Positions 1-6,604 of a stretch of DNA of 21,718 nucleotides are shown here, piece after piece. The stretch spans positions 1-21,718 of the forward strand of contig JBKBMT010000049.1 of NCBI GenBank assembly GCA_046295655.1, in the 5' to 3' direction. Source of the stretch: JBKBMT01 sp046295655. GTDB taxonomy: Bacteria > Pseudomonadota > Alphaproteobacteria > Rhodobacterales > Rhodobacteraceae. The notes under the pieces were generated by a model. That model was not told the origin of the DNA. It did no database searches and saw only the letters and a program-made list of their open reading frames with translations. The position numbers were made by a program, and so were the translations under genes. Position 1 is the first letter of the stretch. Every line of letters starts with the position of its first letter.

Positions 1-38
1 GATCCCAGCAGGACCGCAAGCGCCTCATACCAGATCAT
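1..38 (-). CDS. dctM: TRAP transporter large permease (DctM-like), N-terminal fragment
   Basis: Only the first 12 codons lie in the window (read MIWYEALAVLLG); the gene continues past the left edge. The ATG at 38-36 overlaps the TGA of the small permease gene in an ATGA arrangement, which is how the large permease usually follows the small one in TRAP operons. The short hydrophobic start fits the first membrane helix of DctM. The family is inferred mainly from position, because 12 residues cannot identify it alone. Confidence 0.6.
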   Translation of the reverse strand, partial: MIWYEALAVLLG

Positions 39-553
39 TCGTGGATCCCCGCCTTGCCGGAATGCAGTATCTCGCGGCCGAAGGCAAAGCGCAGGAATTC
101 CAGCGCCATAAGGCCAAAGCTGACGGGAAAGGCGATGGTCAGCAGCCAGCGCGGGAAGAAATAGGCGCGCACGTCGAAATCCATCCGCGCGATGTTGGTC
201 TGGACCAGTTGGTACCCTTTCCAGCCCAGATAGCCACAGATCAGTACGCAGCCCAGCGCGACGGCGCGGCTGAGAACCTGCCGCGCGGTGTCGGGCAGGG
301 CGGCCGTCAGCAGTTCTATATGCACATGGCCTTTCTTGCGCACCAGCCAGGGCGCGCCCAGCATCGTCATGTACAGCACGCCGTATTCGGTCGAGGTGAA
401 CAGCCAGGCCCAGGGCTGCATCGCGAGGTTGCGCATCAGCACCGAGACGACGATCGCGACCATCAGCCAGACGAGGACCGCGGCCGCCACCACCGCCATG
501 GCGGTCACGATCCAGCCAAGCGCCCGGTCCAGCCGGCCGATCACCGCGCCCAT
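35..553 (-). CDS. dctQ: TRAP transporter small permease (DctQ family)
   Basis: This 172-residue protein has the DctQ layout: four hydrophobic segments at about residues 12-40, 55-72, 95-116 and 133-157, and a charged motif after the second (RKKGHVHIELL, 72-82), which is the typical R-x-x-x-H-I/V signature of the family. In TRAP systems this subunit pairs with the large permease to import small organic acids using an ion gradient. It lies 64 bases downstream of the binding-protein gene and overlaps the large permease start by 4 bases, so the three make one transporter unit. The ATG at 553 has a G-rich stretch just upstream. Its neighbours (dehydratase, hydantoinase and lyase genes) suggest it imports the substrate of that pathway. 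Identification is firm; the substrate is unknown. Confidence 0.93.
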   Translation of the reverse strand: MGAVIGRLDRALGWIVTAMAVVAAAVLVWLMVAIVVSVLMRNLAMQPWAWLFTSTEYGVLYMTMLGAPWLVRKKGHVHIELLTAALPDTARQVLSRAVALGCVLICGYLGWKGYQLVQTNIARMDFDVRAYFFPRWLLTIAFPVSFGLMALEFLRFAFGREILHSGKAGIHE

Positions 554-617
554 TTCCTGCCCCCTTCCCGTGCTTGGGGCGACGCGCGGCGGCGCCGCCC
601 CCCCGAGGCCCCTGCCG

Positions 618-1634
618 TCAGCCGCCGGCGCGGTCGAGGTCGTAGAACTTCTCGATCAGCGTGTCGAACATCCCGTCGCCCATGGGGTGCTGCGCCATCT
701 GCTCGCGCATCCGCGCCCAGGTCGATTCCCGCGCCCCGCGCAGATAGCGCGCCGCGGCCTCTTCGCTCAGGGCGAAGGACTGCATCCCGCCTTCCTCGAG
801 CCGCCTGAACTCCTCGTCGCGGCGGGCCTGATGGGCCTCGGCGCTGGCGGCTTCGTGTTCGATCGCGACCTCCTGAAGAATCGCCTGCGCCTCGGGCGTC
901 AGTTCGTTCCAGCTTTCCAGGTTCACGATCACGCCGAGGTCGGTCGAGAAGAAGCAGGGCTCGATCCGATACTTGACGAACTCGTTCCAGCGCAGGTCGA
1001 TCAGGCCGATCTGCGTCCAGCCGGTGGCGTTGACCACGCCGCGTTCCAGCGCCGCATAGACCTCGCCCGTGGGCAGGTCGATCACCTGCGCGCCCAGGGT
1101 GTTGGTGAAGAAGGCGTTGTAGACCGCATTGCCGCGCAGGCGCGTGTCGCGCATGTCGAGGTTGCCCTCGGCATCGAGCTTCGGCTCGTTCACCGTCCAG
1201 ATGTTGTAGCACACCCCGCTGTCGAACCAGCCCAGGTAATAGACCCCCATCTTGGCCTGGTGGATCTCGTTGATCAGGTCGATCCCGCCATTGGCGCGGG
1301 CCTCGGCGGCGACCCGGTTCGAGGTGACCATCGCATCCTTCTCGGGCAGCGCGCCGCCGTAGAACGACCCCGGCACATAGGCCATGTCCACCACCCGGTC
1401 GCGCACCGCATCGGCCTGCTGGAACGACCCGATCGCCTCGGGACCGCCGCGCACGTCGATCCGGATCACGCCCGCGCCCCGTTCGTTCACCTTGTCCACG
1501 AACTGCAGGAAGCTCTGGGTATAGACCAGCGTCGTCGGGAAGGCATGCACCGCGGTCAGGGTCTGTTCGGCCAGCGCCGTGGTCGCGGTCATGGCCCCGG
1601 CCAGCGTCAGGCCGGTCAGTCGCAGATAGGTCAT
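618..1634 (-). CDS. dctP: TRAP transporter substrate-binding protein (DctP family)
   Basis: This 338-residue protein begins with a Sec signal peptide (hydrophobic core about 7-20, likely cleavage after A-L-A at residue 22) and is therefore periplasmic. The mature part follows the DctP pattern: an early strand (TLTAVHAFP), a helix with FVDKVNERG, and the conserved central segment LRGNAVYNAFFTNTLGAQ leading to LPTGEVYAALERGVV. The Arg of this segment normally salt-bridges a substrate carboxylate in the family, so the ligand probably carries a carboxylate or similar group; this is inference. The ATG at 1634 overlaps the TGA of the LeuD-like gene (ATGA) and has a GGGAGAG ribosome site about 4 bases upstream. 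Co-translation with the dehydratase pair ties uptake to the same catabolic route. Ligand specificity cannot be read from the sequence. Confidence 0.93.
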   Translation of the reverse strand: MTYLRLTGLTLAGAMTATTALAEQTLTAVHAFPTTLVYTQSFLQFVDKVNERGAGVIRIDVRGGPEAIGSFQQADAVRDRVVDMAYVPGSFYGGALPEKDAMVTSNRVAAEARANGGIDLINEIHQAKMGVYYLGWFDSGVCYNIWTVNEPKLDAEGNLDMRDTRLRGNAVYNAFFTNTLGAQVIDLPTGEVYAALERGVVNATGWTQIGLIDLRWNEFVKYRIEPCFFSTDLGVIVNLESWNELTPEAQAILQEVAIEHEAASAEAHQARRDEEFRRLEEGGMQSFALSEEAAARYLRGARESTWARMREQMAQHPMGDGMFDTLIEKFYDLDRAGG

Positions 1635-2239
1635 CGGTCTCTCCCTGAAGATGGGGCTGCGCCCCGTTGCATCGTGTCCCACAGCCACGGCGCCGCTTTC
1701 CGGCGTCTCGCGGCATGGGCCTCGATCTCGGCCGCATGGGATGCGGTAAGGTCGATGTCGTCCCAGCCGTTGATCAGCTTGGCCCGCCACACCGGATCCA
1801 GATCGAAGGCAACGGCCCGGCCGCCAAGCTCGATCCGGCCCGCCGCAAGGTCGATGCGCGCCGGACAGGGTGCCAGCGCCATCAGCCCCGCCGTCTCGGC
1901 CCGGGCGGGCAGCAGGCCGTTGTTCACCGCATTGGCGGCAAAGATGTCGCCGAACGAGGGCGCGATCACCGCGCGGAACCCGGCATCGACCAGCGCATAG
2001 ACCGCCGCCTCGCGCGACGAGCCGCAGCCGAAGTTGCGCCCCGCGACCAGGACCGTGGCGCCCCTGGCCGCCGGCGCGTCCAGCGGGCAGTCCGGTCCGC
2101 GCAGGTCGTGCAGCAGGAACGCGCCGTATCCGGCCGCCCGGGGGGCCGACATGAATCGCGCCGGGATCAGCTGGTCGGTATCGACATTGTCCATCGGCAG
2201 CGCGACCGCCAGCCCCTCGTGCACCGTCCAGCCGGTCAT
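1631..2239 (-). CDS. LeuD-like hydro-lyase small subunit (aconitase superfamily)
   Basis: This 202-residue protein has the swivel domain of 3-isopropylmalate dehydratase: NVDTDQLIPARFM (18-30), RNFGCGSSRE (68-77) and VIAPSFGDIFAANAVNNGLLP further on. It forms the small subunit with the LeuC-like protein encoded just upstream. Length matches LeuD (about 200). After GCGSSRE, E. coli LeuD (recalled, not aligned here) has H-A-P-W-A-L, whereas this protein has A-A-V-Y-A-L (78-83), a change next to the substrate loop. Both gene junctions are ATGA overlaps, and a GGAGGG ribosome site lies 6 bases before the ATG. The catabolic operon and the absence of leuA or leuB argue for a maleate-type, citraconate or dimethylmaleate hydratase rather than leucine synthesis; this is inference. 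The family call is firm. Confidence 0.93.
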   Translation of the reverse strand: MTGWTVHEGLAVALPMDNVDTDQLIPARFMSAPRAAGYGAFLLHDLRGPDCPLDAPAARGATVLVAGRNFGCGSSREAAVYALVDAGFRAVIAPSFGDIFAANAVNNGLLPARAETAGLMALAPCPARIDLAAGRIELGGRAVAFDLDPVWRAKLINGWDDIDLTASHAAEIEAHAARRRKAAPWLWDTMQRGAAPSSGRDR

Positions 2240-3624
2240 GTCCGGCCCTCCAGCATCGGGCGCACATCGGTCAGGCGCCCCGTCACGGCGGCGGCGGCCA
2301 CCATCGCCGGCGACATCAGATGCGTGCGCACGCCCGGGCCCTGCCGGCCGCGGAAGTTGCGGTTGGTGGACGAGGCCACCCGTTCCCCCGGCGCCGCCCG
2401 GTCGCCGTTCATCGCCACGCACATCGAACAGCCCGACGCCACCCAGTCCAGCCCGGCAGCGGTGAAGATCCGGTCGAGCCCTTCGGCCTCGGCCCGCGCC
2501 TTGACCTGCATCGATCCGGGCGCCACCAGCCCCGGAACCCGCGCCCTGCGCCCGGCCAGAACCGCGGCGGCGGCGCGCAGATCCTCGATCCGGGCATTGG
2601 TGCAGGATCCGATGAACACCCGGTCCACCGCCACCCCGGACAGCGGCTGACCGGGACGCAGCCCCATGTAGTCCAGCGCCTCGGCCATGGCACCGGCCCG
2701 CCCGGCCCCGGCCCGTGCCGGGTCGGGCACGGTGGCGGTGATCGGCAATGCCTGTTCGGGCGAGATCCCCCAGGTGACGACCGGCGCAACCTCGGCCATA
2801 TCGAACGCATGTTCGGTATCGAAGGTGGCCGCCGGGTCGGTGGCCAGCGCCGCCCAGTCGGCGCAGGCGGAGTCGAAATCTGGCGGGACATGCGGCCGGC
2901 CGCGCAGCCAGTCGAAGGTGGTCGCGTCCGGCGCCACCATGCCGCAGCGCGCGCCACCCTCGATCGACAGGTTGCACAGGGTCAGCCGCCCCTCGACCGA
3001 CAGCGCCCGGACCGCCGCGCCGGCATATTCGATCGCATGGCCGCGCGCCCCGTCCGCGCCCAGCCGGGAAATCCAGTGCAGCGCCATGTCCTTTGCGCCC
3101 ACCCCCGGCCCTGCCCGCCCCTCGAACCGCAGCCGCATCCGCGCGGGCTTCTTCTGCCAGATCGTCTGGGTCGCCAGCACATGCGCCACATCGGTCGCGC
3201 CGATCCCGAACCCCAGCGCCCCGAGCGCGCCATGGGTCGAGGTATGGCTGTCGCCGCAGACCACCAGCATGCCCGGCAGGGTCAGCCCCTGTTCCGGCCC
3301 GATGACATGGACGATGCCCTGCGCGGGATCGTCCATCCCGAACAGCCGGAACCCGTGCGCCGCGGCATTGTCGGACAGCGTGCGGACCATCCGCCCGATC
3401 TCGGGCCCCGCCATCGGCCCGGGGCGGCGGGTCGGCACATAGTGATCTGCGACGCCGATGGTCAGCGCCGGCTGGGCCAGCGGCAGCCCGCGCGCGGCCA
3501 GTTTCGCGAAGCCATGGTGCGATCCCTCGTGGACATAGTGGCGGTCCACCCACAGCAGGGTGGCGCCGTCGTCCCGCCGGGTCACGACATGGGCATCCCA
3601 CAGCTTGTCGAACAGCGTCCTCAT
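2236..3624 (-). CDS. LeuC-like hydro-lyase large subunit ([4Fe-4S], aconitase superfamily)
   Basis: This 462-residue protein matches bacterial LeuC in length and motif order: DRHYVHEG (27-34), GDSHTSTHGALGALGFGIG (124-142), LCNLSIEGGARCG (216-228), IGSCTNARIEDLR (338-350), SGCSMCVAMN (397-406) and NRNFRGRQGPGVRTHL (421-436). Cys341, Cys399 and Cys402 are the three expected ligands of the [4Fe-4S] cluster, so the enzyme should be active. E. coli LeuC, as I recall it, has HEVTSPQAF after the first His motif; here it is HEGSHHGFA. The ATG at 3624 overlaps the stop of the GntR regulator, and the stop overlaps the LeuD-like start, so both subunits and the regulator are translationally coupled. It would hydrate or dehydrate a malate/maleate-type diacid. 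Dimethylmaleate hydratase (DmdA) and isopropylmalate isomerase are family members; context favours a catabolic diacid. Confidence 0.94.
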   Translation of the reverse strand: MRTLFDKLWDAHVVTRRDDGATLLWVDRHYVHEGSHHGFAKLAARGLPLAQPALTIGVADHYVPTRRPGPMAGPEIGRMVRTLSDNAAAHGFRLFGMDDPAQGIVHVIGPEQGLTLPGMLVVCGDSHTSTHGALGALGFGIGATDVAHVLATQTIWQKKPARMRLRFEGRAGPGVGAKDMALHWISRLGADGARGHAIEYAGAAVRALSVEGRLTLCNLSIEGGARCGMVAPDATTFDWLRGRPHVPPDFDSACADWAALATDPAATFDTEHAFDMAEVAPVVTWGISPEQALPITATVPDPARAGAGRAGAMAEALDYMGLRPGQPLSGVAVDRVFIGSCTNARIEDLRAAAAVLAGRRARVPGLVAPGSMQVKARAEAEGLDRIFTAAGLDWVASGCSMCVAMNGDRAAPGERVASSTNRNFRGRQGPGVRTHLMSPAMVAAAAVTGRLTDVRPMLEGRT

Positions 3625-4406
3625 TCCGCCGCCGCCCGCGCGGCAGTCGCCGGCGCCCATTGCCGCGCCTCGCCTTCTCCGACCCGGTTCAGCGTCATGT
3701 CCAGACGGAACCGGTCGGGGCGATAGAGGGCCGACAGATGTTCGACCCCGCGGCCGTCGGCATCGAACACCAGCCGCGTCAGGGCGATCAGCGCCGAACC
3801 CGGCGCGATCTCCAGCGCCTCCGCGACCTCGGGCGTGGCCAGCGTGGCCGAGATCGACTGCCGCGCATGGTCGATGCGGATGCCCGACCGTTCCAGAAGA
3901 CGGAACAGAGGAGTGGTGGCCAGATCGGCCTCGGAGAAGCTCTGCGCGATGGTCTCCGGCACATGGGTCGTCAGATGCGAGAACGGCTGTCCGTCGATCA
4001 GCCGCACCCGGACCGCCCGCTGCATCCGCTCGCGGCTTCCAAGCGCCTCGGCCACCGCGGCAGGCGGTGCCACATAGGCGAAGGACAGCAGCCGGGCCGA
4101 GGTCGCGCCCATGCGTTCGAGCTGTGGCATCAGCGTCGCGAAATCCGCCGCGATCCCCTGGACCGGCGGGCGCGCCGCGACGATGGTTCCCGCCCCGGCC
4201 CGCCGGTCGATCAGGCCGTCCGCAGCCAGCGCATCCAGCGCCCTGCGGATCGTCACCCGGCTGACGCCATGGGCCTCGGCCAGCCGCAGCTCGCCGGGCA
4301 GCACGCTTCCCGGGGCATGGTCGCCGCGCGCAATCTCGTCGCGCAGCAGCAGATAGACGCGCCGCGCCTTGTCTCCGTCCGGCGATTGCCCCGCGATCCG
4401 CCCCAA
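3621..4406 (-). CDS. GntR-family transcriptional regulator with UTRA ligand domain (HutC subfamily)
   Basis: This 261-residue protein has a winged helix-turn-helix at about residues 12-78 (VYLLLRDEIARGDHAPGSVLP, then LAEAHGVSRVTIRRALDALAADGLI) and a UTRA effector domain from about 95 to 240, ending with the usual pattern of a conserved YRPDRF (residues near 228) followed by a final strand. HutC-type regulators bind small acids or sugars and usually repress adjacent catabolic operons. The only start in the frame is TTG at 4406, since no ATG or GTG occurs between it and the upstream TAA at 4439-4437; it has a good AAAGGA site 7 bases upstream. It is divergent from the hyu operon and is the first gene of the leftward operon, so it probably controls both from the shared spacer. 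The ligand is unknown. Confidence 0.93.
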   Translation of the reverse strand: MGRIAGQSPDGDKARRVYLLLRDEIARGDHAPGSVLPGELRLAEAHGVSRVTIRRALDALAADGLIDRRAGAGTIVAARPPVQGIAADFATLMPQLERMGATSARLLSFAYVAPPAAVAEALGSRERMQRAVRVRLIDGQPFSHLTTHVPETIAQSFSEADLATTPLFRLLERSGIRIDHARQSISATLATPEVAEALEIAPGSALIALTRLVFDADGRGVEHLSALYRPDRFRLDMTLNRVGEGEARQWAPATAARAAAE

Positions 4407-4465
4407 AGCCGCGTCCTTTGCGAAACCTGCCCGATGTTAGCCTGCCGCATCGGCAAAGCAACGGT

Positions 4466-4517
4466 TTTGTCTTTTTCTACGCAATAAATTTGTCTTTCCA
4501 TGAGCGCCTTTCTTGTC
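4466..4517 (+). repeat. Three TTGTC half-sites at an exact 23-bp period
   Basis: TTGTC occurs at 4467-4471, 4490-4494 and 4513-4517, a spacing of 23 bp each time. The first two copies share the longer TTTGTCTTT (4466-4474 and 4489-4497); the third is the left arm of the inverted repeat at 4514-4531, extended by one T. About two helical turns separate successive copies, so they would lie on nearly the same face of the DNA. This suggests cooperative binding of a regulator, which is inference; the spacing is directly visible. Confidence 0.6.
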
Positions 4518-4531
4518 CTACAGATAGGACA
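4514..4531. promoter_or_regulatory. Candidate GntR operator: perfect inverted repeat
   Basis: TGTCCTA (4514-4520), CAGA (4521-4524) and TAGGACA (4525-4531) form a perfect 7-bp inverted repeat with a 4-bp spacer. One base further out, T and G do not pair, and beyond that C and G do. Dyad sites of this size are typical targets of dimeric GntR-family proteins. It lies 22 bases before the chosen start of the SnoaL-like gene, where binding would block rightward transcription. Function is inferred from symmetry and position. Confidence 0.6.
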
Positions 4532-4553
4532 GGTTCGAGCGCTGGAGGGGGCG

Positions 4554-4919
4554 ATGGCAGGGCGCGACGGGGCAGAGGCGACGGTGCGGGCCTATCTGTC
4601 GGCGATGGAGGCGCGCGATCTGGCGCTTGCGCAGACCTTCCTCGGCCCGGGCTTCGAGATGACGTTTCCCGGCGGCGTGCGCATGACGACCCTCACGGCG
4701 CTGGTGGACTGGGCGAAGCCCCGCTACCGCTTCGTGCGCAAGCATTACGACGGCTTCGATGCGCTCGACGGCGTCTGCTACTGCTTCGGCACGCTCGACG
4801 GCGAATGGCCGGACGGCACCCCCTTTGCCGGCATCCGCTTCATCGACCGGTTCGAACTTTCCGGCGGCCTGATCGTCCGGCAGGACGTCTGGAACGACCT
4901 GGGCGAGGTCCGCAGGTGA
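4554..4919 (+). CDS. SnoaL/NTF2-like small protein
   Basis: This 121-residue protein has the NTF2-like cone-fold pattern: an N-terminal helix (ATVRAYLSAMEARDLALAQT, about 9-28), FEMTFPGG (34-41), a middle helix (TALVDWAKPRY), then strands ending in the amphipathic FIDRFELSGGLIVRQDVWND (96-115). Members include polyketide cyclases, ketosteroid-isomerase-like enzymes and non-catalytic accessories, so its reaction cannot be assigned. An in-frame ATG at 4500 would add 18 residues, but the ATG at 4554 is preferred: it has a strong GGAGGGG site close upstream, whereas the 4500 start would put the inverted repeat inside the coding region. It is the first gene of the rightward operon, and its TGA overlaps the GTG start of the HyuB-like gene. 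Asp69/Asp72 and Asp98 are possible polar residues for the cavity, without proof. Confidence 0.8.
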   Translation: MAGRDGAEATVRAYLSAMEARDLALAQTFLGPGFEMTFPGGVRMTTLTALVDWAKPRYRFVRKHYDGFDALDGVCYCFGTLDGEWPDGTPFAGIRFIDRFELSGGLIVRQDVWNDLGEVRR

Positions 4920-6604
4920 GCATCGACCCGATCACCCTTGCCGTGCTCGCCGGTCGGATGGAACAGATCGCCGACGAGATGGATGCGACGCTGTTCCGTT
5001 CCGCCTTCAATCCGATCATCGCCGAGGCGCATGACGCCAGCCACGGGCTCTATCACGCGATCACCGGCGAGACGCTGGTGCAGGGCAAGTCCGGCCTGCC
5101 GATCTTTGTCGGCGTCATGGCCTTTGCGGTAAAGGCGGCAATCGACAAGGCCGCGCGCGACGGCGACCTGGCGGACGGCGACATCTATGCCTTCAACGAC
5201 GCCCATCTCGGCGGCACGCATCTGTCCGACATGCGGCTGGTGCGGCCCTTCTTCCGCGGCGGCAGGGTGTTCTGCTGGCTCGCCTCGGTCGGGCACTGGC
5301 ACGACATGGGCGGTGCGGTGCCGGGCAACTACAACCCGCAGGCGACCGAAGTCTTCCAGGAGGCCTTCGTTCTGCCGCCGGTAAAGCTGGTGCGCGGCGG
5401 CATCCTGCAGCAGGACATCGTCGATATCCTGCTGCGCAACACGCGCCTGCCGGCCAGCGCCCAGGGCGACCTCAACGGACAGCTGGGCGCGCTGGATCTG
5501 GGCGCCCGGCGGCTGTCGGCGCTGCTGGACGAATACGGCGACGAGACCGTGGCGGCCGCGCTGTCGGCCCTGTCCGACCGGGCACAGGCGCTGACCCGGG
5601 CCGAGATCGCGGCCCTGCCCGACGGTCGATGGGAGGCAGAGGACTTCCTCGACAACGACGGCATCACCGATACCGCGCTGCGGATCCGGGTGGCGCTGGA
5701 AATCGCGGGCGACCGTCTGCGGCTGGATTTCGCAGGCACCGCCGGGGCGACGCCCGGGCCGGTCAACATTTCCTACGGAACCGCCGTCGCCTGCGTCTAT
5801 GTTGCGATGAAGCACATCTTTCCCGCCCTGCCCGCCAATGCCGGCGTCATGCGACAGGTCGAGGTCGCGATCCCGCCCCGCAGCCTTCTGGCGGCCGAAT
5901 TCCCGGCGCCTACGGGGGGCTATACCGAAACGATCCTGCGGATGATCGACGTGATCTTCTCGGCCATGGCGCTTGCCGCGCCGGATCGGGTGGTGGCGAA
6001 TGCCTATGGCACGATCAACGCGCTTTCGATCGCCGGGCACCGGGCGGACGGGCGGCGCTGGGTGATGTTCTCGTTCTACGGCGGCGGTCATGGCGGCACG
6101 CCCGAGGGGGACGGGCTGAACCACGGCAACGCCCCGATCTCCACCGCGACCATTCCGCCGGCGGAGATCCTCGAGGCCGCCTATCCGGTCATGTTCCGCC
6201 AGTGGGCCCTGCGTCCGGGCAGCGCCGGCCCCGGCCGGCATCGCGGCGGGCTGGGTGCGGTCTACGAGATCGAGGTGCTGGAGGAACAGGCCGAGGCCTT
6301 CCTTTTCGGCGAACGCGGCCGGCATCCCCCCCGGGGCGTGGCGGGCGGCGGCGATGCGGCGCTGAACCGGTTCAGCTACGAAAGCGGCAGCGGGCGGCTG
6401 ACCCCGCCCATGGCCTCGAAGATGGTCGGCATCCGGTTGCGCCGGGGCGAGGCGGTGCGGCTCGAAACCCCCGGAGGCGGCGGCTACGGGCCGCCCGCCG
6501 CCCGCGATCCCGCGCTTGTCGCCCGCGACGTGCGGCTCGGCTATCTGTCGCCCGAAGCCGCCGATGCGGCCTACGGGGCGGCATGGCGCGAGGTCGCGGC
6601 ATGA
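4916..6604 (+). CDS. hyuB: HyuB-like subunit of ATP-dependent hydantoinase/oxoprolinase-type enzyme
   Basis: This 562-residue protein matches the hydantoinase B/oxoprolinase family: ITLAVLAGRMEQIADEMDATLFRSAFNPII (6-35), NDAHLGGTHLSDM (94-106, usually NDPYxGGTHLPD), GHWHDMGGAVPGNY (126-139), a central PAPTGGYTETI, and the C-terminal ETPGGGGYGPP. With HyuA it hydrolyses a cyclic amide bond (hydantoin, 5-oxoproline, lactam or imide types), usually driven by ATP; some relatives are ketone carboxylases. The start is GTG at 4916, overlapping the stop of the SnoaL-like gene (GTGA) and preceded by GCGAGG. Its stop overlaps the HyuA start (ATGA), which supports a stoichiometric complex. The B-then-A order is a variant of the more common A-then-B order. 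The family is secure; the ring substrate is not known. Confidence 0.94.
   Translation: MSIDPITLAVLAGRMEQIADEMDATLFRSAFNPIIAEAHDASHGLYHAITGETLVQGKSGLPIFVGVMAFAVKAAIDKAARDGDLADGDIYAFNDAHLGGTHLSDMRLVRPFFRGGRVFCWLASVGHWHDMGGAVPGNYNPQATEVFQEAFVLPPVKLVRGGILQQDIVDILLRNTRLPASAQGDLNGQLGALDLGARRLSALLDEYGDETVAAALSALSDRAQALTRAEIAALPDGRWEAEDFLDNDGITDTALRIRVALEIAGDRLRLDFAGTAGATPGPVNISYGTAVACVYVAMKHIFPALPANAGVMRQVEVAIPPRSLLAAEFPAPTGGYTETILRMIDVIFSAMALAAPDRVVANAYGTINALSIAGHRADGRRWVMFSFYGGGHGGTPEGDGLNHGNAPISTATIPPAEILEAAYPVMFRQWALRPGSAGPGRHRGGLGAVYEIEVLEEQAEAFLFGERGRHPPRGVAGGGDAALNRFSYESGSGRLTPPMASKMVGIRLRRGEAVRLETPGGGGYGPPAARDPALVARDVRLGYLSPEAADAAYGAAWREVAA

Larger units (their letters stand above)
4407..4553. 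promoter_or_regulatory. Divergent promoter region of the catabolic locus
   Basis: This 147-base spacer separates the leftward regulator/dehydratase/TRAP operon from the rightward hyu operon. Its centre (about 4460-4525) is clearly more AT-rich than the rest of the window. It contains an 18-bp perfect inverted repeat and three evenly spaced TTGTC sequences, given separately. A possible rightward promoter is TTTCCA (4495-4500), an 18-bp spacer, and TACAGAT (4519-4525), which would put the -10 inside the inverted repeat; this promoter guess is weak. No clear leftward -35/-10 pair was found. The placement fits control by the adjacent GntR protein. Confidence 0.7.

Noticed and set aside
4500..4553. 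Upstream ATG giving an 18-residue extension of the SnoaL-like protein
   Set aside because: It lacks a ribosome site and would place the inverted repeat in coding sequence, while the ATG at 4554 has GGAGGGG at good spacing.
4778..6325. Long open frame (515 codons) antisense to the HyuB-like gene
   Set aside because: It is a shadow frame of GC-rich coding DNA: low-complexity Arg/Gly/Pro/His-rich translation, no recognisable domain, and the opposite strand encodes a clear HyuB family protein.
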